DNA of 64,000 nucleotides from Spirosoma panaciterrae DSM 21099 (GCF_000374025.1 NZ_KB893206.1:277966-341965); one strand, 5' to 3'; positions 1-9,652 are shown, numbered from the stretch's first letter. The notes: a model not told the origin generated them from the letters alone. Translations and numbers: made by a program.

Positions 1-1339
1 GCGAATACTCTTTGGCCGGAATATACCCTTCTGAGCCAACGAAATAGCCGTTGACATACGGAGCCGTATTCTGTGCAATATGCCGACGAATAAAATCGGG
101 TTGACCCCAGCGCAGAATGAAAAAGTCCTCATTCCGAATCATCCATTCAATGCGGTAGTTATTGGGCATCGGATTCCAGTAGCCATCGTCGCGTTTGCCC
201 GAATGTGAATCGTGCGTTAGAAGAAATGAGGGAGTCGAGTGGCCATGCGACCAGTTAAATTTGATCTCAACCAGCGTCGTATCAGATAAATGCGCGTTGT
301 TGATCACCCGGCGCATCTCGGCTGGATCGGCAGAAAGGACGGAACGGTGCAGAAACTTAACCGGCCGATTGGCGGCTTTGATACCCGCCACAATGGTTTC
401 TTCGAGCCAGTCTTCCCGGTCTTTGGGCGTCATGTTGGGTAGAGCAGTCCCTTCGGCTTTGAAATTGCTCATCCAGTCGGCCAGCGTAATGCCGATGCCG
501 GCCAAATCGGGATACTCGTTGATAACCTGCGTAACGACCTCACGCGTGTACCGCTTGACAATCGCTGAGGTGTCGTTTCGCTCTTTCACCCCGTAATGCT
601 TGGCAAATTCGGGCGATACGGCGATGTTCCAGTTGACAATGTATGGATCGATCCCTCGCTCTTTGGCCATCCGAAACAAGCCCGTCCAGAACTGTTTCCA
701 GTCGGCCATTTCCTTGTCCGAGAAGCTGTTGGCTTCGGGAAAATGCGTCGGTTTGACCATAAACGAGAACGGGTGGACATTCCAGAGTGACAGCACGTTG
801 AACCGATTCTCGGCCATCTGATCCAGCAACTTTTGCCAGTATGCCAAATCCCGGCAGGTTTCTTTATGCACGTCCATCACCTGACCTACCCGGTACGAAG
901 ACCACGGCAAATTGACTTTCAGCGCCCGAACTGTGAAGTGGGGATTTACCGTTTTCGGAACTACCGTTTTCCAGGTTTTACCCATCCGAATCTGCTCGGC
1001 AACATCCATTGATCCATACATGGCACCCGTTGCATTCGTGGCTGTGATCTGGAGTTGGTTGGCCTGATAGCTGATCCGGTAGCCTTCGTCCCGAATGGAT
1101 GGATTCGTCTGACCAGGCAACACGCGAATGACAATCGCAGCAGTCGAATTTTGTGGCTTTCTGTCAATTGAATAACCGGTCAGTTGCAGTGCCTTTTCCA
1201 GATGATCAACTCCAAAACGAATCGGACGGCTTGTGGTGTCATAGGCAATTGTCAGCACTGATTGTTGGGTCTGACCAAAAAGCAATACTGGCCAGAAAAT
1301 CAGCATAACGAACCCGGAACGTAAGAATTGATTAGTCAT
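1..1339 (-). CDS. Glycoside hydrolase with GH67/GH20-type N-terminal domain, 3' end cut off
   Basis: The frame is open from an ATG at 1339 to the window edge, giving at least 446 residues with the C-terminus missing. The N-terminus (MTNQFLRSGFVMLIFWPVLL, then FGQ) is a signal peptide. Residues about 25-110 read like the small alpha/beta domain that precedes the barrel in alpha-glucuronidases and beta-hexosaminidases (DEGYRISY...TGAMYGSMDVAEQIR). From about residue 150 a TIM barrel follows, with MAENRFNVLSLWNVHPF and later WEAD-like acidic loops. The likely role is exo-hydrolysis of a glycan in the periplasm or at the surface. The family number cannot be fixed because the end is missing and I see no unambiguous catalytic pair. 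It lies downstream of the GMC oxidoreductase on the same strand but is separated from it by a hairpin. Confidence 0.6.
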   Translation of the reverse strand, partial: MTNQFLRSGFVMLIFWPVLLFGQTQQSVLTIAYDTTSRPIRFGVDHLEKALQLTGYSIDRKPQNSTAAIVIRVLPGQTNPSIRDEGYRISYQANQLQITATNATGAMYGSMDVAEQIRMGKTWKTVVPKTVNPHFTVRALKVNLPWSSYRVGQVMDVHKETCRDLAYWQKLLDQMAENRFNVLSLWNVHPFSFMVKPTHFPEANSFSDKEMADWKQFWTGLFRMAKERGIDPYIVNWNIAVSPEFAKHYGVKERNDTSAIVKRYTREVVTQVINEYPDLAGIGITLADWMSNFKAEGTALPNMTPKDREDWLEETIVAGIKAANRPVKFLHRSVLSADPAEMRRVINNAHLSDTTLVEIKFNWSHGHSTPSFLLTHDSHSGKRDDGYWNPMPNNYRIEWMIRNEDFFILRWGQPDFIRRHIAQNTAPYVNGYFVGSEGYIPAKEYS

Positions 1340-1386
1340 GCCGATTGAGTGATCGTTTGGGTATTAGGGGAGAGCAGGCTATAGCA

Positions 1387-1452
1387 CCCCTAAATCCCCT
1401 AAAAGGGACTTAATTCAAAGACGAGCTAAGTCCCCTTCAGGGGATTTAGGGG
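1387..1452. repeat. Imperfect inverted repeat between GMC gene and glycoside hydrolase
   Basis: Two 26-bp arms (1387-1412 and 1427-1452) are reverse complements except for two positions, with a 14-base loop. Each arm itself holds a smaller hairpin around CCCCT..AGGGG. The element sits just after the GMC stop codon (minus direction). It could end or attenuate transcription or be a dispersed REP-like element; there is no clear T-run. Confidence 0.7.
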
Positions 1453-1460
1453 TTAGTCAA

Positions 1461-3170
1461 CTATAAATTCCGCGCTTTCAACTGGGCAACCGCATAACTG
1501 GCAGCCCGTGCTGTGAGCGCCATATAGGTCAGTGAGGGGTTTACATTGGAGGATGAGGTCATGCCCGAACCGTCGGTCACGAACACGTTTTTGCAGGCAT
1601 GAACCTGATTGTATTTGTTCAGAACCGAGGTTTTGGGATCTCTGCCCATGCGGGCCGTACCCATTTCGTGAATCCCCAAGCCCATGTGCGCTACCGGATT
1701 GTCGTAGGGCGTTACATTTTTGAACCCGGCGGCTTCGAGCATTTCGGCGGCATCGTTCATGATGTCTTTCCGCATCGCCAACTCATTCTCACCGAAATCA
1801 GCGTCGAACACAAGCTGGGGTAAGCCCCACTTGTCTGTTTCGGTTTCGCTGAGATAGAATCGGTTTTTGGGGTCTGATAGCACTTCGCCAAATCCGGTGA
1901 GGCTGAATTTCCAGGGTCCGGGTTTCGTCATCTGGTTTTTAAAATCGGCTCCGAAGCCTGTTTCAGCCGCCCCGCGCGACCAGTCGGCCCGGCTGGCTCC
2001 TCCCTGATAGCCAAAGCCCCGGAGGTAGCTGCGTTTATCAGCACCCCAGTTGCGGAAGCGCGGAATGTATAAACTCCCCGGACGAGCACCGAAATAGTAG
2101 TCATTTTCAAACCCTTCCACATCCGCACGGGCACCGATGGCCAGGTGGTGATCCATCAGGTTACGGCCCAGTTGCTCGCTATCGTTGCCCAGACCATTCG
2201 GGAAACGGGCTGATTTGGAGTTCATCAGCAATGACGTAGAGCCGATGGTACCTGCATTGAGGAAAAGCACTTTGGCATAGAACTCCCGCACTTCGAGGGT
2301 ATTCTGGTCGATGACTCGTACACCTTTGGCCTTTTGGGTTTTTTCGTCATACAGAATCTCCTTGACAATGGCGTTGTGAACCATCGTCAGCCGGTTCGTA
2401 TGGCGGGCGGCTGGCAGGGTAGCAGCCAGTGAACTGAAATACCCCCCATACGGGCATCCGCGTGTACAGCGATTCCGAAACTGACAATCCGTTCGGCCTA
2501 CGGCCAGATGCTGGGGCTGGGCTTTGGTCAGGTGAGCGACCCGACCAATCGTAATCGGTCGATTCAACTTTTGGGCTACGGATTTCTTCAGGTGAATCTC
2601 TGGAGCCGTCATCGCCATGGGGGGCAGGAAATAGCTGTCGGGCAACACGGCTAACCCTTCGGCCTGCCCACTGACACCGACAAATTTTTCGACGTAGGTA
2701 TACCAGGGCACTAGATCTTCGTAGCGAATGGGCCAGTCGATCCCGATGCCCTCCTTGGCATTGGCCAGAAAATCCTGCGGGTTCCAGCGGTAGGTATGTT
2801 TGCCCCATAGTAATGACTTCCCACCCGTATGATAGGCCCGAATCCAGTTGAAGGGTCGTTTCTGGATGTAGGGATTTTCCTTGTCGTTGGTGAACAGATA
2901 CTGCGAGCCTTCCTTCGCCGAGAAGAACATCGTGGCATAGTGTTCTTCGGCAGCAACGTTCGTGATTTTACCCCGGTGCGGAAATTCCCAGGGATCTTTC
3001 ATCGCATTTTTATAGTCGGCAACGTGCTTCAGTTCGTAACCCCGTTCGAGGACCAGTACGTTCAGGCCTTTTTCGGTGAGTTCTTTGGCAGCCCAGCCGC
3101 CCGTCATGCCCGACCCGACCACGATGGCGTCGTACGTCTGGGCTTTATCTGCTTTGATATTGAGGTTCAT
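1461..3170 (-). CDS. GMC-family FAD-dependent oxidoreductase (sugar/glucoside dehydrogenase-like large subunit)
   Basis: A 569-residue glucose-methanol-choline family protein. The FAD-binding motif GSGMTGG is at residues 19-25. A Cys-rich stretch (CQFRNRCTRGCPYGG) lies in the middle. The C-terminal GMC domain contains HEMGTARMG (His501) and NVNPSLTYMALTAR (Asn544), the likely His/Asn active-site pair. There is no signal peptide, whereas the neighbour upstream (3288-3842) has a twin-arginine-type leader, so the pair is probably exported folded together. This large/small arrangement is that of gluconate 2-dehydrogenase and glucoside 3-dehydrogenase systems. The exact substrate is not decidable from sequence; a periplasmic sugar or glycoside is the best inference. 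No dedicated cytochrome subunit is adjacent. Confidence 0.85.
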   Translation of the reverse strand: MNLNIKADKAQTYDAIVVGSGMTGGWAAKELTEKGLNVLVLERGYELKHVADYKNAMKDPWEFPHRGKITNVAAEEHYATMFFSAKEGSQYLFTNDKENPYIQKRPFNWIRAYHTGGKSLLWGKHTYRWNPQDFLANAKEGIGIDWPIRYEDLVPWYTYVEKFVGVSGQAEGLAVLPDSYFLPPMAMTAPEIHLKKSVAQKLNRPITIGRVAHLTKAQPQHLAVGRTDCQFRNRCTRGCPYGGYFSSLAATLPAARHTNRLTMVHNAIVKEILYDEKTQKAKGVRVIDQNTLEVREFYAKVLFLNAGTIGSTSLLMNSKSARFPNGLGNDSEQLGRNLMDHHLAIGARADVEGFENDYYFGARPGSLYIPRFRNWGADKRSYLRGFGYQGGASRADWSRGAAETGFGADFKNQMTKPGPWKFSLTGFGEVLSDPKNRFYLSETETDKWGLPQLVFDADFGENELAMRKDIMNDAAEMLEAAGFKNVTPYDNPVAHMGLGIHEMGTARMGRDPKTSVLNKYNQVHACKNVFVTDGSGMTSSSNVNPSLTYMALTARAASYAVAQLKARNL

Positions 3171-3193
3171 AGTTTTTTACAGGAGTGGTTGTT

Positions 3194-3290
3194 TAGTAGT
3201 AGGAGTGAGGAGCGAGTATTGGGAGTAGCTGGCGTCAGAATAAAGGCTTGCGTCAGTTCTCCTAATACTCGCTCCTCACTCCTACTACTA
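3194..3290. repeat. 31-bp inverted repeat in GMC/subunit-3 spacer
   Basis: Arms 3194-3224 and 3260-3290 are reverse complements with one mismatch and a 35-base loop. The right arm contains the stop codon of the upstream small-subunit gene (3288-3290). Read on the minus strand, the stem forms directly after translation ends and before the GMC start at 3170. It may protect the upstream message or tune the subunit ratio. Confidence 0.75.
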
Positions 3291-3842
3291 CACTTGATTT
3301 CCGTACATGAAATCTTTCTGACCGGGTTTGATTTTGATGGCTACGAACTTACCGGGAATGGGCTGGTAGTCGAAAGATGCTTTGATGCCGGGTTCCGATG
3401 TGAAGTAACCCAGTAAGGTTAGTTCTTTGGTAATGAGCCAGTACGTGGGCGCTGACGATGTTTGGGCCTCGGCTTCTACCTGTTTGAGCAGCGCCGTTTG
3501 CTGATCGGGCGTTAGTGTCAGGAAATTCTTACGTTCCAGGTCGCTCAAACCCGTCAGGAAGGCGTCCTGCGCTGGTTTTTTGTAACAATCCTGGAGCATC
3601 AGGTTGATGAAGTCGGGAACACCGGCATCGATTGCCCCCGGCGTATCGGTTCTGGGTAGGATCAGATCGGCGGTTCGGGCTACGATTTCGCGTTGGGTTT
3701 CGGTCAGAAACGAGTTCGTCCGGTGGTGTGTTCGACCGCTCAACGCAAGTTGTTCCCAGCGATTCATGGCCTGTAGGGTAGGAGCCGAGAGCGTGCCACC
3801 CAGTAACCAGGCTGTTCGTGTTAAAGCGTCCCGTCTGTTCAT
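3288..3842 (-). CDS. Gluconate 2-dehydrogenase subunit 3 family protein
   Basis: A 184-residue protein beginning MNRRDALTRTAWLLGG, a twin-arginine-like leader ending near LQA (residue 25). The body (ETQREIVARTADLILPRTDTPGA, then GVPDFINLMLQDC) matches the small subunit that accompanies GMC dehydrogenases such as gluconate 2-dehydrogenase and the LacC-type component of glucoside 3-dehydrogenase. Its role is to carry or stabilise the FAD subunit during Tat export. It is the first gene of a two-gene unit with the GMC gene, 117 bases apart, with a long hairpin in the spacer. Confidence 0.82.
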   Translation of the reverse strand: MNRRDALTRTAWLLGGTLSAPTLQAMNRWEQLALSGRTHHRTNSFLTETQREIVARTADLILPRTDTPGAIDAGVPDFINLMLQDCYKKPAQDAFLTGLSDLERKNFLTLTPDQQTALLKQVEAEAQTSSAPTYWLITKELTLLGYFTSEPGIKASFDYQPIPGKFVAIKIKPGQKDFMYGNQV

Positions 3843-4353
3843 TTGCGTGTATTAGTTTCGATGGTTTATTCTTTCAAACGAGCGATCCTGTCGATTGCTC
3901 TCTAAATCACCACATAGCGACGTAGTATAAAGACTGGCAGGTGCATTTAATACCCCGGATTTCACTATTTTTCTTGATAACAGCTTTAGAATAGAAGGAT
4001 TTGAGCCTCTTGAGGCTGGTGTGGAAAAATGTGGCTATAAAAAATCATGGATAGGGTCAGGATATAATGCTGTAGCGCTGCTTTTCTGGTTAAGAAGCTT
4101 CTGTTCACAAGCACCTTCTGCTTACCTGTACCACAGCCGGACTAATCAGACCGTTTCGTCCACGCCTATAGAGTATATCTCCAGGTTAATGGGATTTTAA
4201 TCCCTATCTGCACTGTTAAATTCAATTTTTTGAAAAAATAATGAAAATGGACTAAGTGTTTTTAGGCTGATTATCGTCTTTACTAATACATGATCTGTAG
4301 TTTACGAACGATTCATTGGCCCAGTTACGAATCATTCTAGAGGAAATAATCAA
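3843..4353. other. 511-base divergent intergenic region, no gene seen
   Basis: This AT-richer spacer separates the minus-strand dehydrogenase pair from the plus-strand sigma-factor operon, so promoters for both should lie here. I found no open frame of note, RNA gene or strong palindrome. No match to the Bacteroidota TAnnTTTG promoter element was convincing enough to report. Confidence 0.6.
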
Positions 4354-5058
4354 ATGAACCAACCGCTTCATTTACCCGTAGAGATGGGACAAGTCCTGCC
4401 CTTAAGACAACGGCCCGAGTTAGGGGCGGTGTATGTTTTGGAGTCGGAAGAAACAGGTACGCCGTCTTCTGGAAAGGCGGGTTGGGATAATGAATTATTC
4501 CTGCGAAAAGCTTTTCAGGAAGACGTCGAACGGGGGATCAGCTTGTTGTTTCGGCAATACTATACCCTGCTGTGCAGCCATGCGGTCCGGTTCGTATCGT
4601 CGAAAGCCATCGCTGAAGATATAGTCTCCGACATTTTTTATGAGTTTCAGGCGGAGTCGCGGTATAAGAGCATCACCAGTTCGTTCCGGGCGTATTTGTT
4701 TACGGCGGTTCGCAACCGGGCGTTCGATTATGTGCGGGCTGAAATGCGGCATAATACCTCGCTGGAAAATGCCGAGCTGATGCCCGCCCACAAAACCCAG
4801 AGCCCAGACTCGATTACGCAGTATGAAGAACTCTATCACGACGTCGAAAATGCCATCAACGCTATGCCCGTAAAGCGTCGGCAGATTTACATCATGCACC
4901 GGTTTGAGGGCAAAAAGTACCAGGAGATCGCCGACGAACTGCACCTGTCGCTGCGCACTGTGGAAGCGCATCTGTTTCAGGCCATGCGGCAAATTCGGAA
5001 TACGTTGAAAGATAAATGGTTGTTGATTGCCTGCCTGGTAGGACAGCTTTGGCAATGA
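4354..5058 (+). CDS. ECF-type RNA polymerase sigma factor
   Basis: A 234-residue extracytoplasmic-function sigma factor. Region 2 lies at about residues 57-130 (LFRQYYTLLCSHAVRFV...FRAYLFTAVRNRAFDYVR) and region 4 at about 165-220 (MPVKRRQIYIMHRFEGKKYQ, then EIADELHLSLRTVEAHL, a helix-turn-helix). An N-terminal extension of about 45 residues has no recognised domain. It is followed 73 bases later by a FecR anti-sigma gene and then by an STN-containing SusC, the standard trans-envelope signalling set for glycan PULs in Bacteroidota. The expected target is the promoter of the downstream susC operon, released when SusC senses its ligand. The ATG at 4354 is preceded by an A-rich stretch. Confidence 0.92.
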   Translation: MNQPLHLPVEMGQVLPLRQRPELGAVYVLESEETGTPSSGKAGWDNELFLRKAFQEDVERGISLLFRQYYTLLCSHAVRFVSSKAIAEDIVSDIFYEFQAESRYKSITSSFRAYLFTAVRNRAFDYVRAEMRHNTSLENAELMPAHKTQSPDSITQYEELYHDVENAINAMPVKRRQIYIMHRFEGKKYQEIADELHLSLRTVEAHLFQAMRQIRNTLKDKWLLIACLVGQLWQ

Positions 5059-5131
5059 TTGCGTATTTTTCTCTATGATGACTACGTGTTTTTTGTGTTG
5101 AAATCGTCATGATAGCATTAATAGTTAATCG

Positions 5132-6145
5132 ATGAAAACTCAGGTATCGAAAGAATCACTTCTCAACTACTTTGCTGGCCGGGCAACGGCTCTGCAAAAG
5201 CAGGCTATTGACGAGTGGGCAAAAGAAGAGGATAACCGCGAGCTGTTTTTCGAGTACCTGGCCATGTGGGAAAGTCAAAACCCCCAATTCATTGCCGACG
5301 ACCGGAAAGCATTGGAGCGGCATCGTCAGCGGATGCTCGGCGTAGTAGAACGGGAAGTAGAGACTGAATCCACCCCCATTGAAGAGCCTGTTATACAACA
5401 ACTTGGTTCAACCTGGTATCGCTGGCTGGTAGCCGCTTCGGTGAGTCTGCTTCTGCTGGTTGGCGGTTATGTGTTTCGGGACTCGATCCGCTACACCACC
5501 TTCGAAACCGGCTTTGGTCAAACCCGGTCGCTGACGCTGGCCGATGGCAGTCGGATTACCTTGAATGCCAACTCATCGCTACGGGTGCCCCGATTTGGCT
5601 TTGGCCAGAAAACACGGGAAGTGGTACTGGCGGGTGAAGCCGATTTCTCCATCAAGCACCTGCCTAACCATCAGAATTTTGTGGTGCGGACCGATAAGCA
5701 CTTTGAAGTCGTGGTGTTGGGTACGGAGTTTATGGTCAATACCCGCGAGCAAACGAAAAAGGTGGTTCTGAATAAAGGAAAGGTTCAGCTATTGTATCAG
5801 GAAGGGCAGACCAATAAACAGCTCACAATGAAGCCGGGCAATCTGGTTACCTTCGACAATACCGGAAAAGTAAGCTTAAAACTAACCGAGAAACCGGAAA
5901 ACTACAGTTCCTGGAAAGAACATCGCTATGTCTTCGATGGCACTACGCTTTCCGAAATCGGCACTCTATTTAAGGAAAACTACGGTATCGTGCTGCAAAT
6001 TCCTGACAAGGCCCTGGCCCAGGAGACCATTTCGGGGGCTTTTAAAGCCTATAGTGCCGATGAACTCCTTGAGACCCTGACGAGTATAGCCAACCTGAAC
6101 TACCGACAACAAGGCGATACCATCATTATAACCCAGAATCATTAA
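5132..6145 (+). CDS. FecR-family anti-sigma factor
   Basis: A 337-residue protein with a cytoplasmic N-terminal domain (about 1-94), one membrane span at about 95-115 (WYRWLVAASVSLLLLVGGYV), a FecR domain (about 120-220) and a C-terminal DUF4974 domain (about 265-335: LSEIGTLFKENYGIVL, then TISGAFKAYSADELLETLTS). It should hold the upstream ECF sigma factor inactive and receive a signal in the periplasm from the STN domain of the SusC encoded 21 bases downstream. Order and spacing fit one operon. Confidence 0.93.
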   Translation: MKTQVSKESLLNYFAGRATALQKQAIDEWAKEEDNRELFFEYLAMWESQNPQFIADDRKALERHRQRMLGVVEREVETESTPIEEPVIQQLGSTWYRWLVAASVSLLLLVGGYVFRDSIRYTTFETGFGQTRSLTLADGSRITLNANSSLRVPRFGFGQKTREVVLAGEADFSIKHLPNHQNFVVRTDKHFEVVVLGTEFMVNTREQTKKVVLNKGKVQLLYQEGQTNKQLTMKPGNLVTFDNTGKVSLKLTEKPENYSSWKEHRYVFDGTTLSEIGTLFKENYGIVLQIPDKALAQETISGAFKAYSADELLETLTSIANLNYRQQGDTIIITQNH

Positions 6146-6166
6146 CCAAGAACCCCTTAACGAACG

Positions 6167-9100
6167 ATGAAAAAACTGATACGTCTGCTACTCCTTTTCG
6201 GGGTAGTCCTGGGAGGAGTACGGCCGGGATTTTCGCAGGTGCTGGCCAAAGCCCAACAACTTCAGCAGCGGGAGGCCTACCCGAAAGGGACGGCCCTGAA
6301 GCTGAAGGATGTCCTCAAAAAGTTGCAGGACCATTATGAGGTCGATATTCTTTTTTTCGACCGGAATGTAGAAGGCATGGTAGTAACCGAGAATACCATC
6401 AACTTCAACGCGAACATCGAGCAGAACCTCAGCGCGGTGCTGAAACCGCTTGGCCTTCGGTATAAGAAGGTACGAAACGGTGGGTATGTGGTGATGGCCA
6501 AAGAACCCGCCGGTAAAGCCGAAGCCAGCAGTAGCCAGAATGCTACGTCTCTTCAGGAGCTTCAGACCAAATCCGATCAGGAAACCGATAGCCGGGAATC
6601 ATCCCTGACACTACCCTCCAGGCTACCTGCGGAGGTTAAACTGGCGGATATTCCGGTGCAGGGGACAGTCATAGACGATAAGGGCGAGGGGTTGCCGGGG
6701 GTTAGTATCGTCATTAAAGGGTCGCAGAAGGGGACCACCACCGATGCGCTGGGAAAGTACCGACTGGATGTGCCGAACGCATCCGCCGTACTGATATTCA
6801 GTTACGTAGGGTACCTGGCGCAGGAAGTGGTCGTGGGTAATAAGACCACGCTCGATGTGACCCTGAAAGCCGATAACAAAACCCTCGACGAAATTGTGGT
6901 GGTGGGCTACGGTACGGTTAAAAAGAAAGATTTGACGGGTTCAGTTGGGGTTATCAGCAATAAGGAAATTAAAGATTTGGGGGTTACCCGGATTGAACAG
7001 GGTCTGGCCGGACGCGTCGCCGGGGTTCAGGTAAAAGTTGTTTCGGGCGAACCCGGTGCCGCTCCACAAATTCGTGTGCGGGGTATTGGGAGTATATCGG
7101 CCGGGGCCAGTCCGCTGTATGTGGTCGATGGCTTCCCCACCGATAATATCCAGACCCTGAACCCCAATGATATTGAAACCCTGGATATTCTGAAAGATGC
7201 TTCTGCCACTGCTATTTACGGGTCGCGCGGTTCCAATGGGGTGGTCATCATCACGACCAAACGAGGAAAAGCTGGTAAAGCCAACATCACACTCGACACT
7301 TACTACGGCTGGCAGAGTGTATCGAAAGTACCCATTATGAAGAACTCGAAAGAACAGGCGCAGTTCTTCTACGATGGTATGCGTAACAAAAACATGGATG
7401 CGGGTAAAGACGTATCGGGGCCACCAACATCCTGGGCTACACCCGTACCCGCCATCATCATGGATGTGCTGGAAGGCCGGAATACCACCGACGAAAATTC
7501 TCTGAATAAAGTTCTCATTACGGCACCCCAGCGTCAGATTCAATTGTCGGCGACGGGTGGGTCCGAAAATATTCGGTATGCCGTCAGTGGGGAATATTTC
7601 AATCAGGATGGTATTATTATCAACAGTGGTTTCAAGCGGTATTCGATGCGTTCCAACATCGATGCGCAGTTGTCTAAGCGGTTAGCCCTCAAAGTTAGTC
7701 TTAATCCTGCGTATACCGAACTGCGTTCCCTGCCGTCAACGGGCGTTAGTGGCGGCACGGCCAGTACACTAGGTATTGTCGCATCTACTTTACAGATTCA
7801 TAATTTCCGTCCCTTGCTAAATCCCGACGGAAGCTATTTCAATTATGCTGGTCTGGCCGATATGGCCGACATCTACAATCCACTCGCCGTAGCTCAGGAA
7901 ACGATCACATCACAGAAGAACCTTCGATTGTTGGGGAATGTCAATCTGGAATACCAGATCATGAATGATTTAAAATTTAATGTACTCCTGGGCGGTAGCC
8001 TGCTGACGAACAAAGGCATGTACTTCCGTCCGCAACGCGCCTATTTCGCCAACGAACTGCCCACCGGTACGGACAACGCGGGCCTGATCACCAACTGGCT
8101 CACGGAGTACACACTGAACTATAACAAAACAATCAATAAACACTCGATTGCTGCCTTAGCCGGTTTTACGGCCCAGAAAGAACGGGGCGAAACCAGCTCC
8201 ATGACGAGCAACAAGTTTCCGAACAACCTGGTCCCTACACTGAGTGCCGTGGGTGGGTTGATCACCAACGGAACGGCAAACATTTACGAGTGGTCGCTGA
8301 TGTCGTATCTGGCGCGGGTCAATTACAACTACAATAGCAAATACTACCTGACCACTTCGATTCGGACCGATGGTTCGTCACGGTTCGGAACGGAGAATAA
8401 GTACGGTATATTCCCATCGCTGGCCGTTGCCTGGCGTATTTCGGATGAAGCGTTCCTAAAAAACCGACCCGAAATCACGGAGCTGAAACTTCGGGCCAGT
8501 TATGGGGTAACGGGCAACAATAACATTGGTAACTACGACCAGTACGCGACCGTCAGCTACGAAAACTATGGGCTGGGCAACAGCGTCGCTACGGCCATTG
8601 CACCCGGCCGGATCGCAAACCCGAGCCTGACCTGGGAGACCCAGAGTTCGCTCAATTTTGGCGTAGATGCCAGTTTCTTCAATAGCCGGATTACGGCCTC
8701 CATCGACCATTTTACCTCGCACAATACCAATCTGCTGCTGAACGTAAACATCCCAAACAACACGGGGTTCAGCACAGCTTTGCAGAATATCGGCGAGGTT
8801 AAAAACACGGGCTGGGAGTTTGTATTGGGAACGGTAAACATTGACCGGAAAATCAAATGGTCGACCGATTTCAACCTGTCGACCTACCGCAATAAAGTGG
8901 TTAAACTAGGGCCACAGGGCGATCCAATCTATTCGGGCAACAACGTAACCATGATTGGACAGCCCATCGGCATGTTCTTTGGCTGGCTGACCGACGGGAT
9001 TTTCAAAACGCAGGCGGACCTGGATCGGGGACCTATTTATAACCCCGGTGGCAGCGACCGTTCGCGCGTAGGCGACATTCGGTTTGTCGATATTAACGGG

Positions 9101-9652
9101 GATGGAGTCATCACCAATGCGGATAAAACCATCATGGGGTCGCCCTATCCCGATTTCTTCTATGGCATGACCAACCGGGTTACGTATAAAAACCTGAGCC
9201 TGAGCGTCAGTCTGCAAGGGTCGAAAGGCAACATGATCTACAACACCTCGCGGGGTGGAGGCAACAGCGGCCGGGCGCGGGTGAGAGGCTACGCCTTCAG
9301 CAACAACTACTGGAAGTCGGAGCAGGACCCCGGCGATGGCAAAACTCCTCGCCCCAACGATACCCCAACGGGTGGGGTTCGTCTGCCGAGTCAGTTGTTT
9401 CTGGATACAGGGACCTACCTGCGGATCAACAACATAACCTTAGCGTATGTGGTCCCGTCGGCCATTAGCCAGAAGCTCAAGCTGAACTCGCTGCGGGTCT
9501 ATGTCAACGCCAATAATCCGTTCATCTTCACGAAGAACACGGCGTTTAACCCCGATGTCAGTACGACCGAAAATCCGCTGACGCCGGGCGTAGAGGCCAA
9601 CGATTATCCACTGCCCAAAAGCCTGATGATTGGCTTGAATGTAGGATTTTGA
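6167..9652 (+). CDS. SusC/RagA-family TonB-dependent transporter with STN signalling domain
   Basis: A 1161-residue outer-membrane transporter. A signal peptide (residues 1-24, ending GFSQ) precedes an STN domain (about 40-112: LKLKDVLKKLQDHYEVDILF), a carboxypeptidase-regulatory-like domain (about 158-235: GTVIDDKGEGLPGVSIVIKG) and a plug introduced by LDEIVVVGYGTVKKKDLTGS. The barrel occupies the rest and ends in the aromatic residue F (LMIGLNVGF). Families of this type import oligosaccharides with a SusD lid. The STN domain is the part that contacts FecR, so this transporter is both importer and sensor. The SusC of PUL2 lacks STN, matching its different regulator. Confidence 0.95.
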   Translation: MKKLIRLLLLFGVVLGGVRPGFSQVLAKAQQLQQREAYPKGTALKLKDVLKKLQDHYEVDILFFDRNVEGMVVTENTINFNANIEQNLSAVLKPLGLRYKKVRNGGYVVMAKEPAGKAEASSSQNATSLQELQTKSDQETDSRESSLTLPSRLPAEVKLADIPVQGTVIDDKGEGLPGVSIVIKGSQKGTTTDALGKYRLDVPNASAVLIFSYVGYLAQEVVVGNKTTLDVTLKADNKTLDEIVVVGYGTVKKKDLTGSVGVISNKEIKDLGVTRIEQGLAGRVAGVQVKVVSGEPGAAPQIRVRGIGSISAGASPLYVVDGFPTDNIQTLNPNDIETLDILKDASATAIYGSRGSNGVVIITTKRGKAGKANITLDTYYGWQSVSKVPIMKNSKEQAQFFYDGMRNKNMDAGKDVSGPPTSWATPVPAIIMDVLEGRNTTDENSLNKVLITAPQRQIQLSATGGSENIRYAVSGEYFNQDGIIINSGFKRYSMRSNIDAQLSKRLALKVSLNPAYTELRSLPSTGVSGGTASTLGIVASTLQIHNFRPLLNPDGSYFNYAGLADMADIYNPLAVAQETITSQKNLRLLGNVNLEYQIMNDLKFNVLLGGSLLTNKGMYFRPQRAYFANELPTGTDNAGLITNWLTEYTLNYNKTINKHSIAALAGFTAQKERGETSSMTSNKFPNNLVPTLSAVGGLITNGTANIYEWSLMSYLARVNYNYNSKYYLTTSIRTDGSSRFGTENKYGIFPSLAVAWRISDEAFLKNRPEITELKLRASYGVTGNNNIGNYDQYATVSYENYGLGNSVATAIAPGRIANPSLTWETQSSLNFGVDASFFNSRITASIDHFTSHNTNLLLNVNIPNNTGFSTALQNIGEVKNTGWEFVLGTVNIDRKIKWSTDFNLSTYRNKVVKLGPQGDPIYSGNNVTMIGQPIGMFFGWLTDGIFKTQADLDRGPIYNPGGSDRSRVGDIRFVDINGDGVITNADKTIMGSPYPDFFYGMTNRVTYKNLSLSVSLQGSKGNMIYNTSRGGGNSGRARVRGYAFSNNYWKSEQDPGDGKTPRPNDTPTGGVRLPSQLFLDTGTYLRINNITLAYVVPSAISQKLKLNSLRVYVNANNPFIFTKNTAFNPDVSTTENPLTPGVEANDYPLPKSLMIGLNVGF

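Noticed and set aside
2829..3416. 195-codon + strand frame over the GMC/small-subunit junction
   Set aside because: It crosses two genes and the inverted repeat; a by-product of GC-rich codons.
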